Shown: one piece after another, positions 1 through 8,419 of the stretch | Numbering within the stretch: position 1 is the first letter of the stretch | Layout: the number at the start of each line of letters is the position of its first letter | Source of the DNA: Cereibacter_A sp052244495 | GTDB taxonomy: Bacteria > Pseudomonadota > Alphaproteobacteria > Rhodobacterales > Rhodobacteraceae | DNA length: 64,000 nucleotides | NCBI GenBank assembly: GCA_052244495.1 | Contig: JBQPXH010000001.1 | Reading direction: 5' to 3' (one strand) | Program-made: the position numbers and the translations under genes | Notes under the pieces: generated by a model | Seen by the model: the letters and a program-made list of their open reading frames with translations, nothing else | Database searches by the model: none | Told to the model about the DNA's origin: nothing

Positions 1-612
1 GACCCGAAGGCCTGGCGGCGGGCGCTGAATCCGGCCCTCGTCGCCCGAACGGGGCTTGTGCAGCGCCTGCGGGAGGCCGCAGGCGCGCCGAGGCGCGGCG
101 CGACAGACGACATCCGGCAGCATGTCCACGCCCTGACCGCGCCGCACTTTGGCACGTCGCTCGAGGTGCTGGACCGGGCGGCCGCGATCTGTTGTGTCGA
201 GCCGCGCTATCCCTTCCTCGAGTGGCGCCTGGTCGAACATTGCGTGGCGCAGCCTGCGTCGGCCAAGTTCCACGACGGTCTGACGCGCGCGCTTCTGCGC
301 GATGCGACGCGCGGTGTGCTGCCGGAGGAGGTGCGTCTGCGCGTCCGCAAGACCGATTTCACGCCCGACGTGCGCGCGCGCGTGCTGTCGGACTGGAGCC
401 ATGAGCTGGACCGCCTGTCCGGTGGCGATCCGGGCCAGGTGGCGGACTTTGCCGATCTGGCGGCGATCCGCGAAGGCATCCGGCGCCTGAGATCCGGCGA
501 TGAAGACCCCTCGGCGCTGCTCCAGATCCTGCGCACCGTGGTGCTTGACGAATGGCTGCGGGAGAGAGCCCCGCCGGCTCTCGGCCGCCTCGACCGAAGG
601 ACCCCCGCATGA
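1..612 (+). CDS. Asparagine synthase-like protein, C-terminal part (5' end outside window)
   Basis: The frame is open from base 1, so the glutaminase and PP-loop portions lie upstream and only about 203 codons are visible. The block VEPRYPFLEWRLVEH (visible codons 66-80) is the counterpart of the conserved PFLDxRLVE segment near the C-terminus of AsnB-type synthetases. The TGA stop overlaps the ATG of the next gene (ATGA). The following HPr-kinase-like gene and ABC exporter reproduce the order seen in proteobacterial lasso-peptide clusters, where the AsnB homologue (McjC type) activates an Asp/Glu side chain to close the macrolactam ring. That role is inferred: the precursor and leader peptidase genes would lie outside the window. 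A housekeeping asparagine synthase is less likely but not excluded. Confidence 0.75.
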   Translation, partial: DPKAWRRALNPALVARTGLVQRLREAAGAPRRGATDDIRQHVHALTAPHFGTSLEVLDRAAAICCVEPRYPFLEWRLVEHCVAQPASAKFHDGLTRALLRDATRGVLPEEVRLRVRKTDFTPDVRARVLSDWSHELDRLSGGDPGQVADFADLAAIREGIRRLRSGDEDPSALLQILRTVVLDEWLRERAPPALGRLDRRTPA

Positions 613-1541
613 ACATCGAACCGCGTGCCCTTTTGTCCCTCCGTCCGGCGCTGCGCACGGCCTACGGGCTCGCGCTGCAATCGGACTTCGATCTGCCCGA
701 GCTCGAGCCTTTCCCGGACGAGGGGCCGGCGGATCTCAGGGTGAGGCGGGAGGTGCTGCCGGAATTGCCGGGAAGGGGCGCCTTTCGCAGCCGCTTCGAG
801 GCCGACCGGGCGGACCTCTGGTGGCAGACGGTCGGCGCGTTCCGCGTCGAGCCGGGTCTCGTCACGGCTAGTCCTCATCCGGGTATCTCGGAGGATCTGG
901 TAGCCTATCCCTTGCTTGGCTCGGTCCTCGCGCTGGCGCTCGAGCAGCTGGGCCTGTTCACGTTGCATGCCAGCGCCGTCTCGGTCGGCGGGCGGGGCGT
1001 CGCCATGATGGGCGACAAGGGCGCGGGCAAGTCGACCACCGCCACGGCCATGATCCGTGCCGGCCACCGGCTGATCGCCGACGACATCGTTGCGGTGGAC
1101 GAGGGGCTTCTGCTCCGTCCCGGCTTTCCGCAGGTGAAGCTCTCCCCCCCGGCCGCGGCGTCTCTCGATGCGGCGGGCGCGGTGCGCCGTCCGGTCGTGC
1201 CCGAAGTGCCCGAGAAATGCCGCGTCCTCCTGCCGGGGCGGTTCGCCCGCGAGACGGCGCCGCTCGGCCGGATCTACCTGCTCGAGCGCGGTCCGGCCGA
1301 TGCCGATCCCGCCATCATCCCGGTTCGGCCGGTCGAGGCGCTGCCGCTCGCCCTGCGCTTTGCCTATGTGTCCCGCTTTGGCGCTGAGGCGCTGAACGGA
1401 GCCGCGGGGGCGCGCCATCTGCGGCAGGCTGCGTGCCTGGCCGCGAGTGGCGTGCTGCACCGGCTGATCGTGCCCCATGCAATCGGGCGGCTGCCCGAAG
1501 TGGTGGCGCTGATAGAAGAGGATGCGGGGGGCGGGGAGTGA
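609..1541 (+). CDS. HPr kinase-like (HprK-related) protein
   Basis: A 310-residue protein starting at the ATG that overlaps the upstream stop. Residues 135-143 (GDKGAGKST) form a Walker A loop and LIADDIVAVD (155-164) follows, the spacing seen in HPr kinase/phosphorylase C-terminal domains. The HPrK N-terminal domain is replaced by an unrelated ~100-residue region. HprK-like proteins of this size are found in lasso-peptide and related RiPP clusters, where some phosphorylate the peptide's C-terminal Ser. Here the target is unknown. The stop overlaps the GTG start of the exporter (GTGA), so the three genes are probably translationally coupled. Confidence 0.75.
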   Translation: MNIEPRALLSLRPALRTAYGLALQSDFDLPELEPFPDEGPADLRVRREVLPELPGRGAFRSRFEADRADLWWQTVGAFRVEPGLVTASPHPGISEDLVAYPLLGSVLALALEQLGLFTLHASAVSVGGRGVAMMGDKGAGKSTTATAMIRAGHRLIADDIVAVDEGLLLRPGFPQVKLSPPAAASLDAAGAVRRPVVPEVPEKCRVLLPGRFARETAPLGRIYLLERGPADADPAIIPVRPVEALPLALRFAYVSRFGAEALNGAAGARHLRQAACLAASGVLHRLIVPHAIGRLPEVVALIEEDAGGGE

Positions 1542-3394
1542 GCGACGACGACACGCCCGTCGGCCCGCTCGAGGGCCTGCGCAGCGCCACGGCGCTCGTC
1601 CGGGCCATGGCGCGCTTCGGTCGCAAGCGGCTTGCCGTGGCGCTGACCTTCCTCGTGCTGGGCAACGTGACCGAGGGGATCTCGATCCTGCTCCTGCTTC
1701 CGATCCTCACCCTCGCCGGAAAGGGTGCGCCGGACTACGCCATCGACCTCGGCGGGCGGCATCTGCTGGGCCATCCCCTGCCGGACGTGAGCCTCGGGCT
1801 CGAGGTGCTGCTTTGCGCCATCGTGGCGCTGGTGGCGCTTCAGGCGGCCTTCAACCGGGTCAAGGCAGTCTATCTTTCCGACCTGCTTCAGGATTTCGCC
1901 AACGCCACCCGTGCGGGCCTGTTCTCGGCCGTGGCCTCGGCAAGGTGGGAGACGGTCGTGCGCATGCGCCGCGCCGACCTCGAACACGCGCTGACGGGCG
2001 AGATCGACCGGATCACCTTCTCCGGCTTTGTCTCGCTGAACCTGATGCAGATCCTCGTCGGTCTCGTGATCTATTTCGGGCTCTGCCTCGCGGTGTCGGT
2101 GCCGATGACGATCTTCGCCTTCGGCTTCGGCTTTGCGGCGCTCCTGCTTCTGAAACCCTACCGGAAGCTTGCCGAGATCTTCGGACAGAAGATCCAGTCG
2201 GCGCGCACCGTGCAGGCCCGTCTGGTGTCCGAATTCATCTCGGGTCTGAAGACCGCCCGATCGATGAACCAGGAGCCGCATCATGTCGCCCAGTTCGAGC
2301 GGACGCTCGATGCGACCAAGGCGGATGCGCATGACTATGCCCGCCGGAACGCGCTGGGGAACGGGCTCTTCCAGGTGGCGCTGGCGGTCGGAGCGGCCGC
2401 CTTCGTGCTCCTCTCGCTGCGTGTGGCGGGGCTCGCCATGTCGCAGATGCTGGTGCTTCTCGTGATCCTGATGCGGGTCACGCCGCGCTTTCAGGGGCTT
2501 CAGGCGCAGGTGCAGGCGCTTCTGGTGGACCTTCCGGCCTGGCGGCGCGTGGTCGATCTGCAGAACCGGCTCGAAGCCAACCGCGAGGGCGGTGCCGGTT
2601 TCGTCTCGGCCCCGGTGCCCGCGCCGCGACGCGAGATCCTGCTGGATCATGTGACCTACCGGCACAAGGAGGGATCGGAGGAAGCCGCGCTCAGCGACTG
2701 CACGATCCGCTTGCCCGTGGGGCAGGCGACGGCGCTGATCGGCGCCTCGGGCGCTGGCAAGAGCACGGTCGCCGATATCGTGATGGGCTTGATCCGCCCG
2801 GAGTCGGGACGTTTCCTCGTCGATGGCCGCGCCCTGACCGAGGCCGAGCGCCGCGGCTGGCGCGAACATCTGGCCTATGTGCCGCAGGAGACCTTCCTGC
2901 TGCACGACACGATCCGGGCGAACCTCGCCGTCGTCGCGCCAGAGGCGACCGAGCAGGAGATGCGCGAGGCCCTGGCCGATGCGGCCGCCGACCGATTCGT
3001 CGCGGCCCTTCCGGAGGGGCTCGACACCCGCGTCGGCGACCGCGGAACCCTGCTCTCCGGGGGCGAGCGGCAGCGCATCGCGCTGGCCCGCGCCTTCCTG
3101 AAGCGCCCGGCGGTGCTCATCCTCGACGAGGCGACGAGCGCGCTCGACTGGGAGAGCCAGAGCAGGGTCGCCGAGACGCTGGCCCGTCGGGCCGGCGAGA
3201 TGACGGTGCTCACCATTGCGCACCGGCCCTCGATGGTGGCCTTCGCCGACCGGGTCTACACTCTCGCGTCCGGCCGGGTGATCGAGGAGGGGACGATGGC
3301 GGATCTCATGCGCATGTCGGACGGTCATCTTGCGCGCATGTTCGCCCATGAAGCATCGGGGTCGCGCCGCCGCAGGCTGGCTCCCGGCGAATAA
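1538..3394 (+). CDS. ABC exporter, fused permease and ATPase
   Basis: A 618-residue half-transporter. The GTG start at 1538 overlaps the upstream TGA and is preceded by a G-rich Shine-Dalgarno stretch inside the previous gene. Several membrane segments occupy residues ~25-330. The nucleotide-binding domain follows, with Walker A GASGAGKST (~402), signature LSGGERQRIALARAF (~506), Walker B VLILDEATSALD (~526) and an H-loop TIAHRPS (~558). No N-terminal C39 peptidase domain is present, so it would export an already matured product. By position it is the probable lasso-peptide exporter (McjD type); a generic lipid or peptide exporter is the alternative. Confidence 0.85.
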   Translation: MSDDDTPVGPLEGLRSATALVRAMARFGRKRLAVALTFLVLGNVTEGISILLLLPILTLAGKGAPDYAIDLGGRHLLGHPLPDVSLGLEVLLCAIVALVALQAAFNRVKAVYLSDLLQDFANATRAGLFSAVASARWETVVRMRRADLEHALTGEIDRITFSGFVSLNLMQILVGLVIYFGLCLAVSVPMTIFAFGFGFAALLLLKPYRKLAEIFGQKIQSARTVQARLVSEFISGLKTARSMNQEPHHVAQFERTLDATKADAHDYARRNALGNGLFQVALAVGAAAFVLLSLRVAGLAMSQMLVLLVILMRVTPRFQGLQAQVQALLVDLPAWRRVVDLQNRLEANREGGAGFVSAPVPAPRREILLDHVTYRHKEGSEEAALSDCTIRLPVGQATALIGASGAGKSTVADIVMGLIRPESGRFLVDGRALTEAERRGWREHLAYVPQETFLLHDTIRANLAVVAPEATEQEMREALADAAADRFVAALPEGLDTRVGDRGTLLSGGERQRIALARAFLKRPAVLILDEATSALDWESQSRVAETLARRAGEMTVLTIAHRPSMVAFADRVYTLASGRVIEEGTMADLMRMSDGHLARMFAHEASGSRRRRLAPGE

Positions 3395-3561
3395 GCAAGG
3401 TTGTGGTCCTGTGGCGCGCGGCTCAGCGAGCGTCGCGCCCATGTCATGGCTCAGGACTAGAAGGGATGATTCGCCGTTTTGTCCAGGGCGCCGGGGCTGA
3501 GGTCAGGCCGAAGAATTGCCCCACGACCGCGCGCCGCAACGGCCGTCTCGAGCCGGAAGGG

Positions 3562-3819
3562 TCAGTAGCCCGACTGCTGCGAATCCCGAATCGGAAGCAG
3601 TGCATCGGCCGTGCTGTCGGAGGGCTTTCGCTCTTCACGGCTGTAGGATTCTTCGTGCACCATCAAAAGGATGAGGCCAAGATAGAGCAATTGGGAAGTC
3701 ACCAGCGTCGCCGCGACAAACCCTGCAATCGCCCATCCCGAGAAGCCGACACGCCAAGTCGCGCCAGCAACCAGAACCGCTGCCCCGCACATTCCCGTCA
3801 AGAAGCCTGCCAAGCGCAT
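3562..3819 (-). CDS. ExoX-like exopolysaccharide production repressor (small membrane protein)
   Basis: An 85-residue protein. The ATG at 3819 is preferred to one seven codons upstream because GAGGAGGG lies about 5 nt before it. Two hydrophobic segments (about residues 4-24 and 28-53) are followed by a charged tail beginning MVHEESYSREERK. Size, two-helix topology and the 'LGLILLMVHEE' exit from the second helix resemble the ExoX family of rhizobia, inner-membrane peptides that lower exopolysaccharide output post-translationally, probably through the undecaprenyl-phosphate sugar transferase. It lies downstream of and co-directional with the ExoP-type gene, which fits a modulator of the adjacent polysaccharide system. 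The family call is from pattern memory. Confidence 0.6.
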   Translation of the reverse strand: MRLAGFLTGMCGAAVLVAGATWRVGFSGWAIAGFVAATLVTSQLLYLGLILLMVHEESYSREERKPSDSTADALLPIRDSQQSGY

Positions 3820-3912
3820 TGGGCCCTCCTCAAGGCGCAACTCGCAGTTGCTATGCTCTCTTATAGATAGGCAGGAAGTTGCCGAATTTAAAGGGACAGG
3901 AGCGCACAGGGA

Positions 3913-3942
3913 GCCCTCTCAGCAAAGTGATGCCGAGAGGGC
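3913..3942. repeat. Inverted repeat downstream of the ExoP-type gene
   Basis: An 8-bp perfect stem (GCCCTCTC at 3913-3920, GAGAGGGC at 3935-3942) is extended by three more pairs around a 6-nt loop. GTGTTTTC follows on the + strand and no T-run follows on the - strand. It lies about 140 nt past the - strand ExoP-type stop. It may be an mRNA 3'-end structure, but a standard terminator cannot be claimed. The rest of 3820-4083 shows no gene. Confidence 0.35.
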
Positions 3943-4083
3943 GTGTTTTCGTCTCCAACTGCCGCTCACGCGATGCTGCGAGCCTTGCCCTTCGTGCCGG
4001 GCGTTCCCGGCCTCCGTGCGGCTGGCCCGGACGCGCCAGAGCCCTGCACGGACGCCTTGTCGGGCGCCCGACGGCAGGCGGCG

Positions 4084-6453
4084 TCAGCTCGTGCCGCTGC
4101 GGCCCGAGAAGTAGTCGCCGTATTCTTCGTAGTAATGCTCGCCGCCGGTCTGGGGCACGTAGTCCCGCAGCGACTCCATGTCGACCTTGTTCAGCACGAT
4201 GCCGAGCGTCTTCTCCATCAGCGTCGGCTCGTTCATCAGCGTCTCGCGCAGAAGCGCCTTGGGCGTCTTGCCCCATTCGGCCACCATCACGACCTGATCG
4301 ACCAGCGGCACGACGACACGGGCATCGATCACCGGGCCGAGAGGGGCGAGGTCGAGGATGACGTGGCTGTAGCGCGCGCGCGCGGCGGCGAGGAGTTGCC
4401 GCATCCCCTTCGAGCCGAGCATCTCGCTGGAGTGGGTCATCATTCCGGGTGTGATGCAGGGCAGCAGATGCACCCCACTGTCGCCGATCACGCGAAGCGC
4501 CTTGGTCCAGTCGGCGCGCCCGAGGGCGGCCTCGACGAGGCCCACCCCCCGCGTCAGCCCAAGCCGGCGGCTGAGGCCGGGGTTGCGGGGGTCGGTGTCG
4601 ATCAGCAGCACCGAATTGCCCGAAGCCGCCATGACCGCCGCGAGGTTCAGCGCCACCGAGGACTTGCCCTCGGCCGGGCGGATCGAGGTGATCCCCATGA
4701 CGATCTGCGACTTGCCGGCGAGGCTGACCTCGGAGGAGAAGCGGATGTTCCGAAGCGTCTCGGCGTAATGCGAGCGCGGATGCTGCAGGGCATGGATGGG
4801 CTTGCGGACCACGGGCATGCCCGGAACCGGCTCGCTGAGCTTCAAGGGCGCACTGCGGGCCTGCCGGGACAGCTGCGGCGCGCCGTTGGCGGCATCGAAA
4901 TGGGGCAGGTAGCCAAGGAAGCGCTGGCCGACGTCGAACTGGATGTCCTCGCCGGTCCGGACGAAGCGGTCGCGCCATTCGCGCAGCACGGCGATGCCCG
5001 CGCCGGCCATCCCGCCGAGCACCAGCATCAGCGCCAGGACGCGCATCGTGCTCGGCCCCGATGGATTCAACGGAATCTCTGCATGTGAAAGGATGCGGAC
5101 ATTGGAGATCGGGAAGCTCTTTTGCTGGTCGATCTCCTGGAAGCGGGTGAGGAAGGTCTGGTAGAGCGTCTGGAGCGTCTCTGCCCGCTGTTCCAGCGAC
5201 TTGAGTTGCACCTGCTTGCGCCCGGCTTCGGAGTTCACATCGACCGCGAGGCCGAGGCTTTCCCGCAGCGCCTGCACCTGGGCGCTGGACACGTTGAACT
5301 GGCCGCGGGCCTCTTCGTGCAGCCGGCGAACCTCGCCGAAGAGCACGTTGGTCTGCGCCGAGACCTGTTCGCGCAGGCGCACCGCCTGCGGATGCTCGGG
5401 CCCGAAGTCGCGCTCGATCCGGTCGAGGCGCGCCGAGAGCGCAGAGAGCTGGTCCTGCATGTCGATCAGGCGCTCATTGCCCTGAAGCGAGAAGCCGGAG
5501 CTGCGCTCGGACAGGAAAGCCTCGGGTCCGCGGTTGAGGATGTCCTCGTAGGTGTTCATCAGGGCCTGCGCACGCGCAGTCTCCGTCGTGGAGATGGCGA
5601 GGTCGGCGTTCAGCTTCGAGACGTTCTCCTCGGTGATCAGCGCGCCCCGCGTCGAGACGAGCCCGTTCTCCGACCGGAAGATCTCGGCTTCGACCGCGGC
5701 CTCGCGCGCCTGCGCCTGAAGCGCCTCGAGCCGCTCGCGCAGCCACTCGGTCGTGCGCTCGGTGGCATCGTAATTGGCGTTCAGCAGGTCCGAGACATAG
5801 GCCTCGGCATAGGCATTGGCCACAGCGGCGGCAAGGGATGGATCGTGCGAGGCATAGGAGATCTGGAACACGCTGGACCGGCCGACGCGCATCACGTCGA
5901 TCTTCTCCGCAAGCGCGGTGGCGATAAGCTGCCGCTTGCGCTCGGCGATCTGCTCGGGTGTCGGCGGCGGGCCGTCCGGTGAGGCCGGCGCAGAGGGCGA
6001 GATCAGGCGGATCGGGGCGCGCACGATCTCCTTCGCGCCATCCACGACCGTGGCCAGCAGCGGTTCGGGCTTGTTCAGGAAAGACTCGTTCTCGGTGAGC
6101 TTCAGCATGTCCACCACAGCAAGGGCGACCGGCTGCGACCGGATCACCTCCTGCGCGCTCTCGAGCGCGTTTTCGGACGCGGAGGTGTCAATGGCGGAGA
6201 CTTCCTCGATCGAGCGGCTCACCTTGCCGGCCATCAGCACGGTCGAGCCCGACACGAAGGTCTTCGGGGTGGTGGCCAGATAGACAAGGCCGAGGCAGAG
6301 GCCCACGGCACAGGAGATCATCATGACGCGGCGCTGTCGCCGCGCCGCGCTCAGGAGCCGGGAGAGATCGATGGTGTCCGCAGGAGCCACCGTTGCGACA
6401 GGCGTATCGATGCGCGGGTCGCTGTCGGCGATGCGGAATCCGAACTGCTTCAA
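4084..6453 (-). CDS. exoP: Polysaccharide co-polymerase with tyrosine-protein kinase domain (ExoP/Wzc type)
   Basis: A 789-residue inner-membrane protein that sets polysaccharide chain length and export. A Wzz-type N-terminal region has membrane helix 1 at about 42-61. A long coiled periplasmic domain follows (with 'RIERDFGPEHPQAVRLREQV'), then helix 2 around 470 and a cytoplasmic BY-kinase domain. Its Walker A loop is RPAEGKSSV with Lys597, Walker A' is VLLIDTDPRNP, and a C-terminal tyrosine cluster (Tyr774, 775, 778, 781) is the expected autophosphorylation tail. The start is TTG, overlapping the stop of the upstream glycosyltransferase (TTGA), with GAGGAG 6 nt before it. Gene order with ExoM- and ExoA-like transferases supports an Exo-type polysaccharide. 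Confidence 0.85.
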   Translation of the reverse strand: MKQFGFRIADSDPRIDTPVATVAPADTIDLSRLLSAARRQRRVMMISCAVGLCLGLVYLATTPKTFVSGSTVLMAGKVSRSIEEVSAIDTSASENALESAQEVIRSQPVALAVVDMLKLTENESFLNKPEPLLATVVDGAKEIVRAPIRLISPSAPASPDGPPPTPEQIAERKRQLIATALAEKIDVMRVGRSSVFQISYASHDPSLAAAVANAYAEAYVSDLLNANYDATERTTEWLRERLEALQAQAREAAVEAEIFRSENGLVSTRGALITEENVSKLNADLAISTTETARAQALMNTYEDILNRGPEAFLSERSSGFSLQGNERLIDMQDQLSALSARLDRIERDFGPEHPQAVRLREQVSAQTNVLFGEVRRLHEEARGQFNVSSAQVQALRESLGLAVDVNSEAGRKQVQLKSLEQRAETLQTLYQTFLTRFQEIDQQKSFPISNVRILSHAEIPLNPSGPSTMRVLALMLVLGGMAGAGIAVLREWRDRFVRTGEDIQFDVGQRFLGYLPHFDAANGAPQLSRQARSAPLKLSEPVPGMPVVRKPIHALQHPRSHYAETLRNIRFSSEVSLAGKSQIVMGITSIRPAEGKSSVALNLAAVMAASGNSVLLIDTDPRNPGLSRRLGLTRGVGLVEAALGRADWTKALRVIGDSGVHLLPCITPGMMTHSSEMLGSKGMRQLLAAARARYSHVILDLAPLGPVIDARVVVPLVDQVVMVAEWGKTPKALLRETLMNEPTLMEKTLGIVLNKVDMESLRDYVPQTGGEHYYEEYGDYFSGRSGTS

Positions 6454-7430
6454 GTTCTGCTCCTCGAAACGAGATAAGTATCTGTGTTTGTATCAAGGTC
6501 TGGAGGCAGACGCGTCGTGTCGCCGTAGATCGCGATCGGGCGTGCGCCGAAAAGTGCCGACAGTGTGCCCACGTGCAGCGCGCCCCGCAACAAGGCATTG
6601 TTGCGTCTGAGCGGAATGTGAAGTGCTGTGGCAGCCATGCCCGCACAGGCCGCGGCTTTGGCGAGCGCAGCGGCCCCTTGGCGGGCACGGGTGGCGGCCG
6701 TCCGCCCTGCAATCAGGCTCGCATGGGTCTGGCCCATCCGGTAGCGCCGCCGCAGGAGCCAGCCGAGCCGCGCCCGGTCGGCGGGGACCATTTCGCGCAC
6801 CAAAGCGTCGGGCGCGAAGGCGAGGCGTCCGCCGCGGCGGAGCATCGCCTCGAAGAAGGCAGTGTCCTCGCCGCCCGAGCGTCCGCGCACCGGATCGAAC
6901 CGCAGGCCCTCGAGCGCGGGCGTCGAGAGGTCCATCAGCACGTTGCAGGTGTAGCCCGACTTGATTGACCCGTCGGGCAGGAAGGTGGGGCGCGTGTCGT
7001 GGACGGCGCCCTCGCGCATCCAGGCGGGTGCGTCGGCGCCATGCTCCGCCCGCACCGGGCCCAGCACCGCATCCGCCCCGGTTCTCGACAGGGCACCGAT
7101 CATCTCGGCGATCCACGCGGGCTCGACCATCTCGTCGTCGTCGATGAAGGCAAGCCGGTCGATCTGGCGGACGAGAGCCGCCTCGAGGATCGCGTTCCGC
7201 GCCACCGAGATGTTGCGCGCAGGCGCATGCAGATAGCACACCGGCAACGGCAGCCCCTTGGCCGCGGACTCGACCGTGCCACGCGCCGAGGGCGTCTCGT
7301 CGTTGTCCGCGACGATCACCGTGCCGTTGAAGCCCTCGGGCCAGCGCAGGGCACCGACCGAGGCGAGCGTCGCCGCGATGCCGGGTCGCCGGAAGGTGCA
7401 GATCCCGATCGCGATCCGGGTCTCACTCAT
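6450..7430 (-). CDS. Family 2 glycosyltransferase, ExoM-like
   Basis: A 326-residue cytoplasmic or membrane-associated sugar transferase. The N-terminus IGICTFRRP, VIVADNDETPSARG (about 37-50) and LAFIDDDEMVEPAW (about 95-108) are the GT2 nucleotide-binding and acidic (DDD) motifs. They closely follow the pattern of ExoM of succinoglycan synthesis, which adds a glucose to the growing lipid-linked repeat. It ends in the 4-nt overlap TTGA with the ExoP-type gene and starts at an ATG that overlaps the stop of the upstream ExoA-like gene. The sugar specificity here is not knowable from sequence alone. Confidence 0.8.
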   Translation of the reverse strand: MSETRIAIGICTFRRPGIAATLASVGALRWPEGFNGTVIVADNDETPSARGTVESAAKGLPLPVCYLHAPARNISVARNAILEAALVRQIDRLAFIDDDEMVEPAWIAEMIGALSRTGADAVLGPVRAEHGADAPAWMREGAVHDTRPTFLPDGSIKSGYTCNVLMDLSTPALEGLRFDPVRGRSGGEDTAFFEAMLRRGGRLAFAPDALVREMVPADRARLGWLLRRRYRMGQTHASLIAGRTAATRARQGAAALAKAAACAGMAATALHIPLRRNNALLRGALHVGTLSALFGARPIAIYGDTTRLPPDLDTNTDTYLVSRSRT

Positions 7431-8419
7431 GCGGCGGCTTCCTCGGTTTGTCCCGGCTCACCCAGGATGTGGCGAAAGAGGTGCACCCAGAAGCCTGCGG
7501 ACCAGGCAACATGCATGGCGCCGGCGGCGAAGCCCGAGAGGATGCCGCCCGGCGAGCCGATCTCGCGCGCGATCATCACGCCGCCGATCAGGCAACCCGC
7601 GGTCCAGAGCAGCAGGGGAATGGTGAAGGCCCAGTGCAGCGGGAAGAGCAGCGACAGGGCGAGGGCAGGAGTCAGCGCCACCAGAACGGCCTGCCGCAGG
7701 CCCGGGCGCGACCGGTGCTTGAGGATGTTGCGGGCGCGTCCCATGCCGAAGGCAAAATACTGCTTCACCAGAGCCCGGATGCTGCGGCGCGGGAAGTAGT
7801 TGACGCGCGTGCGGGGCGTGAGCCAGATGCGGAAGCCCTCGCGCCGCAGGCGGAGATCGAGTTCGGCATCCTCGTTGTGGCTGAAGCTCTCGTCGTAGCC
7901 GCCGACGCGGCGGAAGGCGTCGATCCGCATCAGTGCGTGGTGGCCGTGATCGACGAAGCGTCCCACCGGCGCCACCCGATGGGCAGAGCCGCCATTGCCC
8001 ACGCGCGAGTTCTGCGCCGCCGCAATAAGGCTCTGCCAGAACCCCGAGCCCACGGCCTTCATCCCCACGACCACGGATTCCGCGCCGGTCGCCTGCGCCT
8101 CGGCCAGCAGAACGTCGCAGTAGTCGTCGGGATAGGCGCTGTGCGCGTCGATCCGGATCAGCATCTCCGCCTCGTCGCCGAACTGCTCGACCGCGAGGTT
8201 GACCGCGGCGCTCTGCAGGCGGCGCGGATTGTCGATCAGCACGATCTCGGGCTCTGGACGGGCGGCCACCAGTTCCCTCGTGCCATCGGTCGAGCCGCCG
8301 TCCGCGACGACGATCCGCGCGGGATGCCGCCGCACGAAGGGCATGAGCCCGTCGAGCACGCAGTCGATGTGCAGCGCCTCGTTGAGCGTGGGGATGACGA
8401 TGAGCACACGCGACGTCAT
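7427..8419 (-). CDS. Family 2 glycosyltransferase with C-terminal membrane segments, ExoA-like
   Basis: A 330-residue protein. The ATG at 8419 overlaps the upstream stop (ATGA), so a much longer open frame to 9079 is not used. Motifs are VLIVIPTLNEALHI at the N-terminus, VVADGGSTDGTRE (about 38-50), LIRIDAHSAYP (about 97-107) and a C-terminal pair of hydrophobic stretches (about 235-300). ExoA of succinoglycan biosynthesis, a beta-1,3-glucosyltransferase, has the same layout. The adjacent ExoM-like and ExoP-type genes support a shared polysaccharide pathway. The linkage formed is inferred. Confidence 0.8.
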   Translation of the reverse strand: MTSRVLIVIPTLNEALHIDCVLDGLMPFVRRHPARIVVADGGSTDGTRELVAARPEPEIVLIDNPRRLQSAAVNLAVEQFGDEAEMLIRIDAHSAYPDDYCDVLLAEAQATGAESVVVGMKAVGSGFWQSLIAAAQNSRVGNGGSAHRVAPVGRFVDHGHHALMRIDAFRRVGGYDESFSHNEDAELDLRLRREGFRIWLTPRTRVNYFPRRSIRALVKQYFAFGMGRARNILKHRSRPGLRQAVLVALTPALALSLLFPLHWAFTIPLLLWTAGCLIGGVMIAREIGSPGGILSGFAAGAMHVAWSAGFWVHLFRHILGEPGQTEEAAA

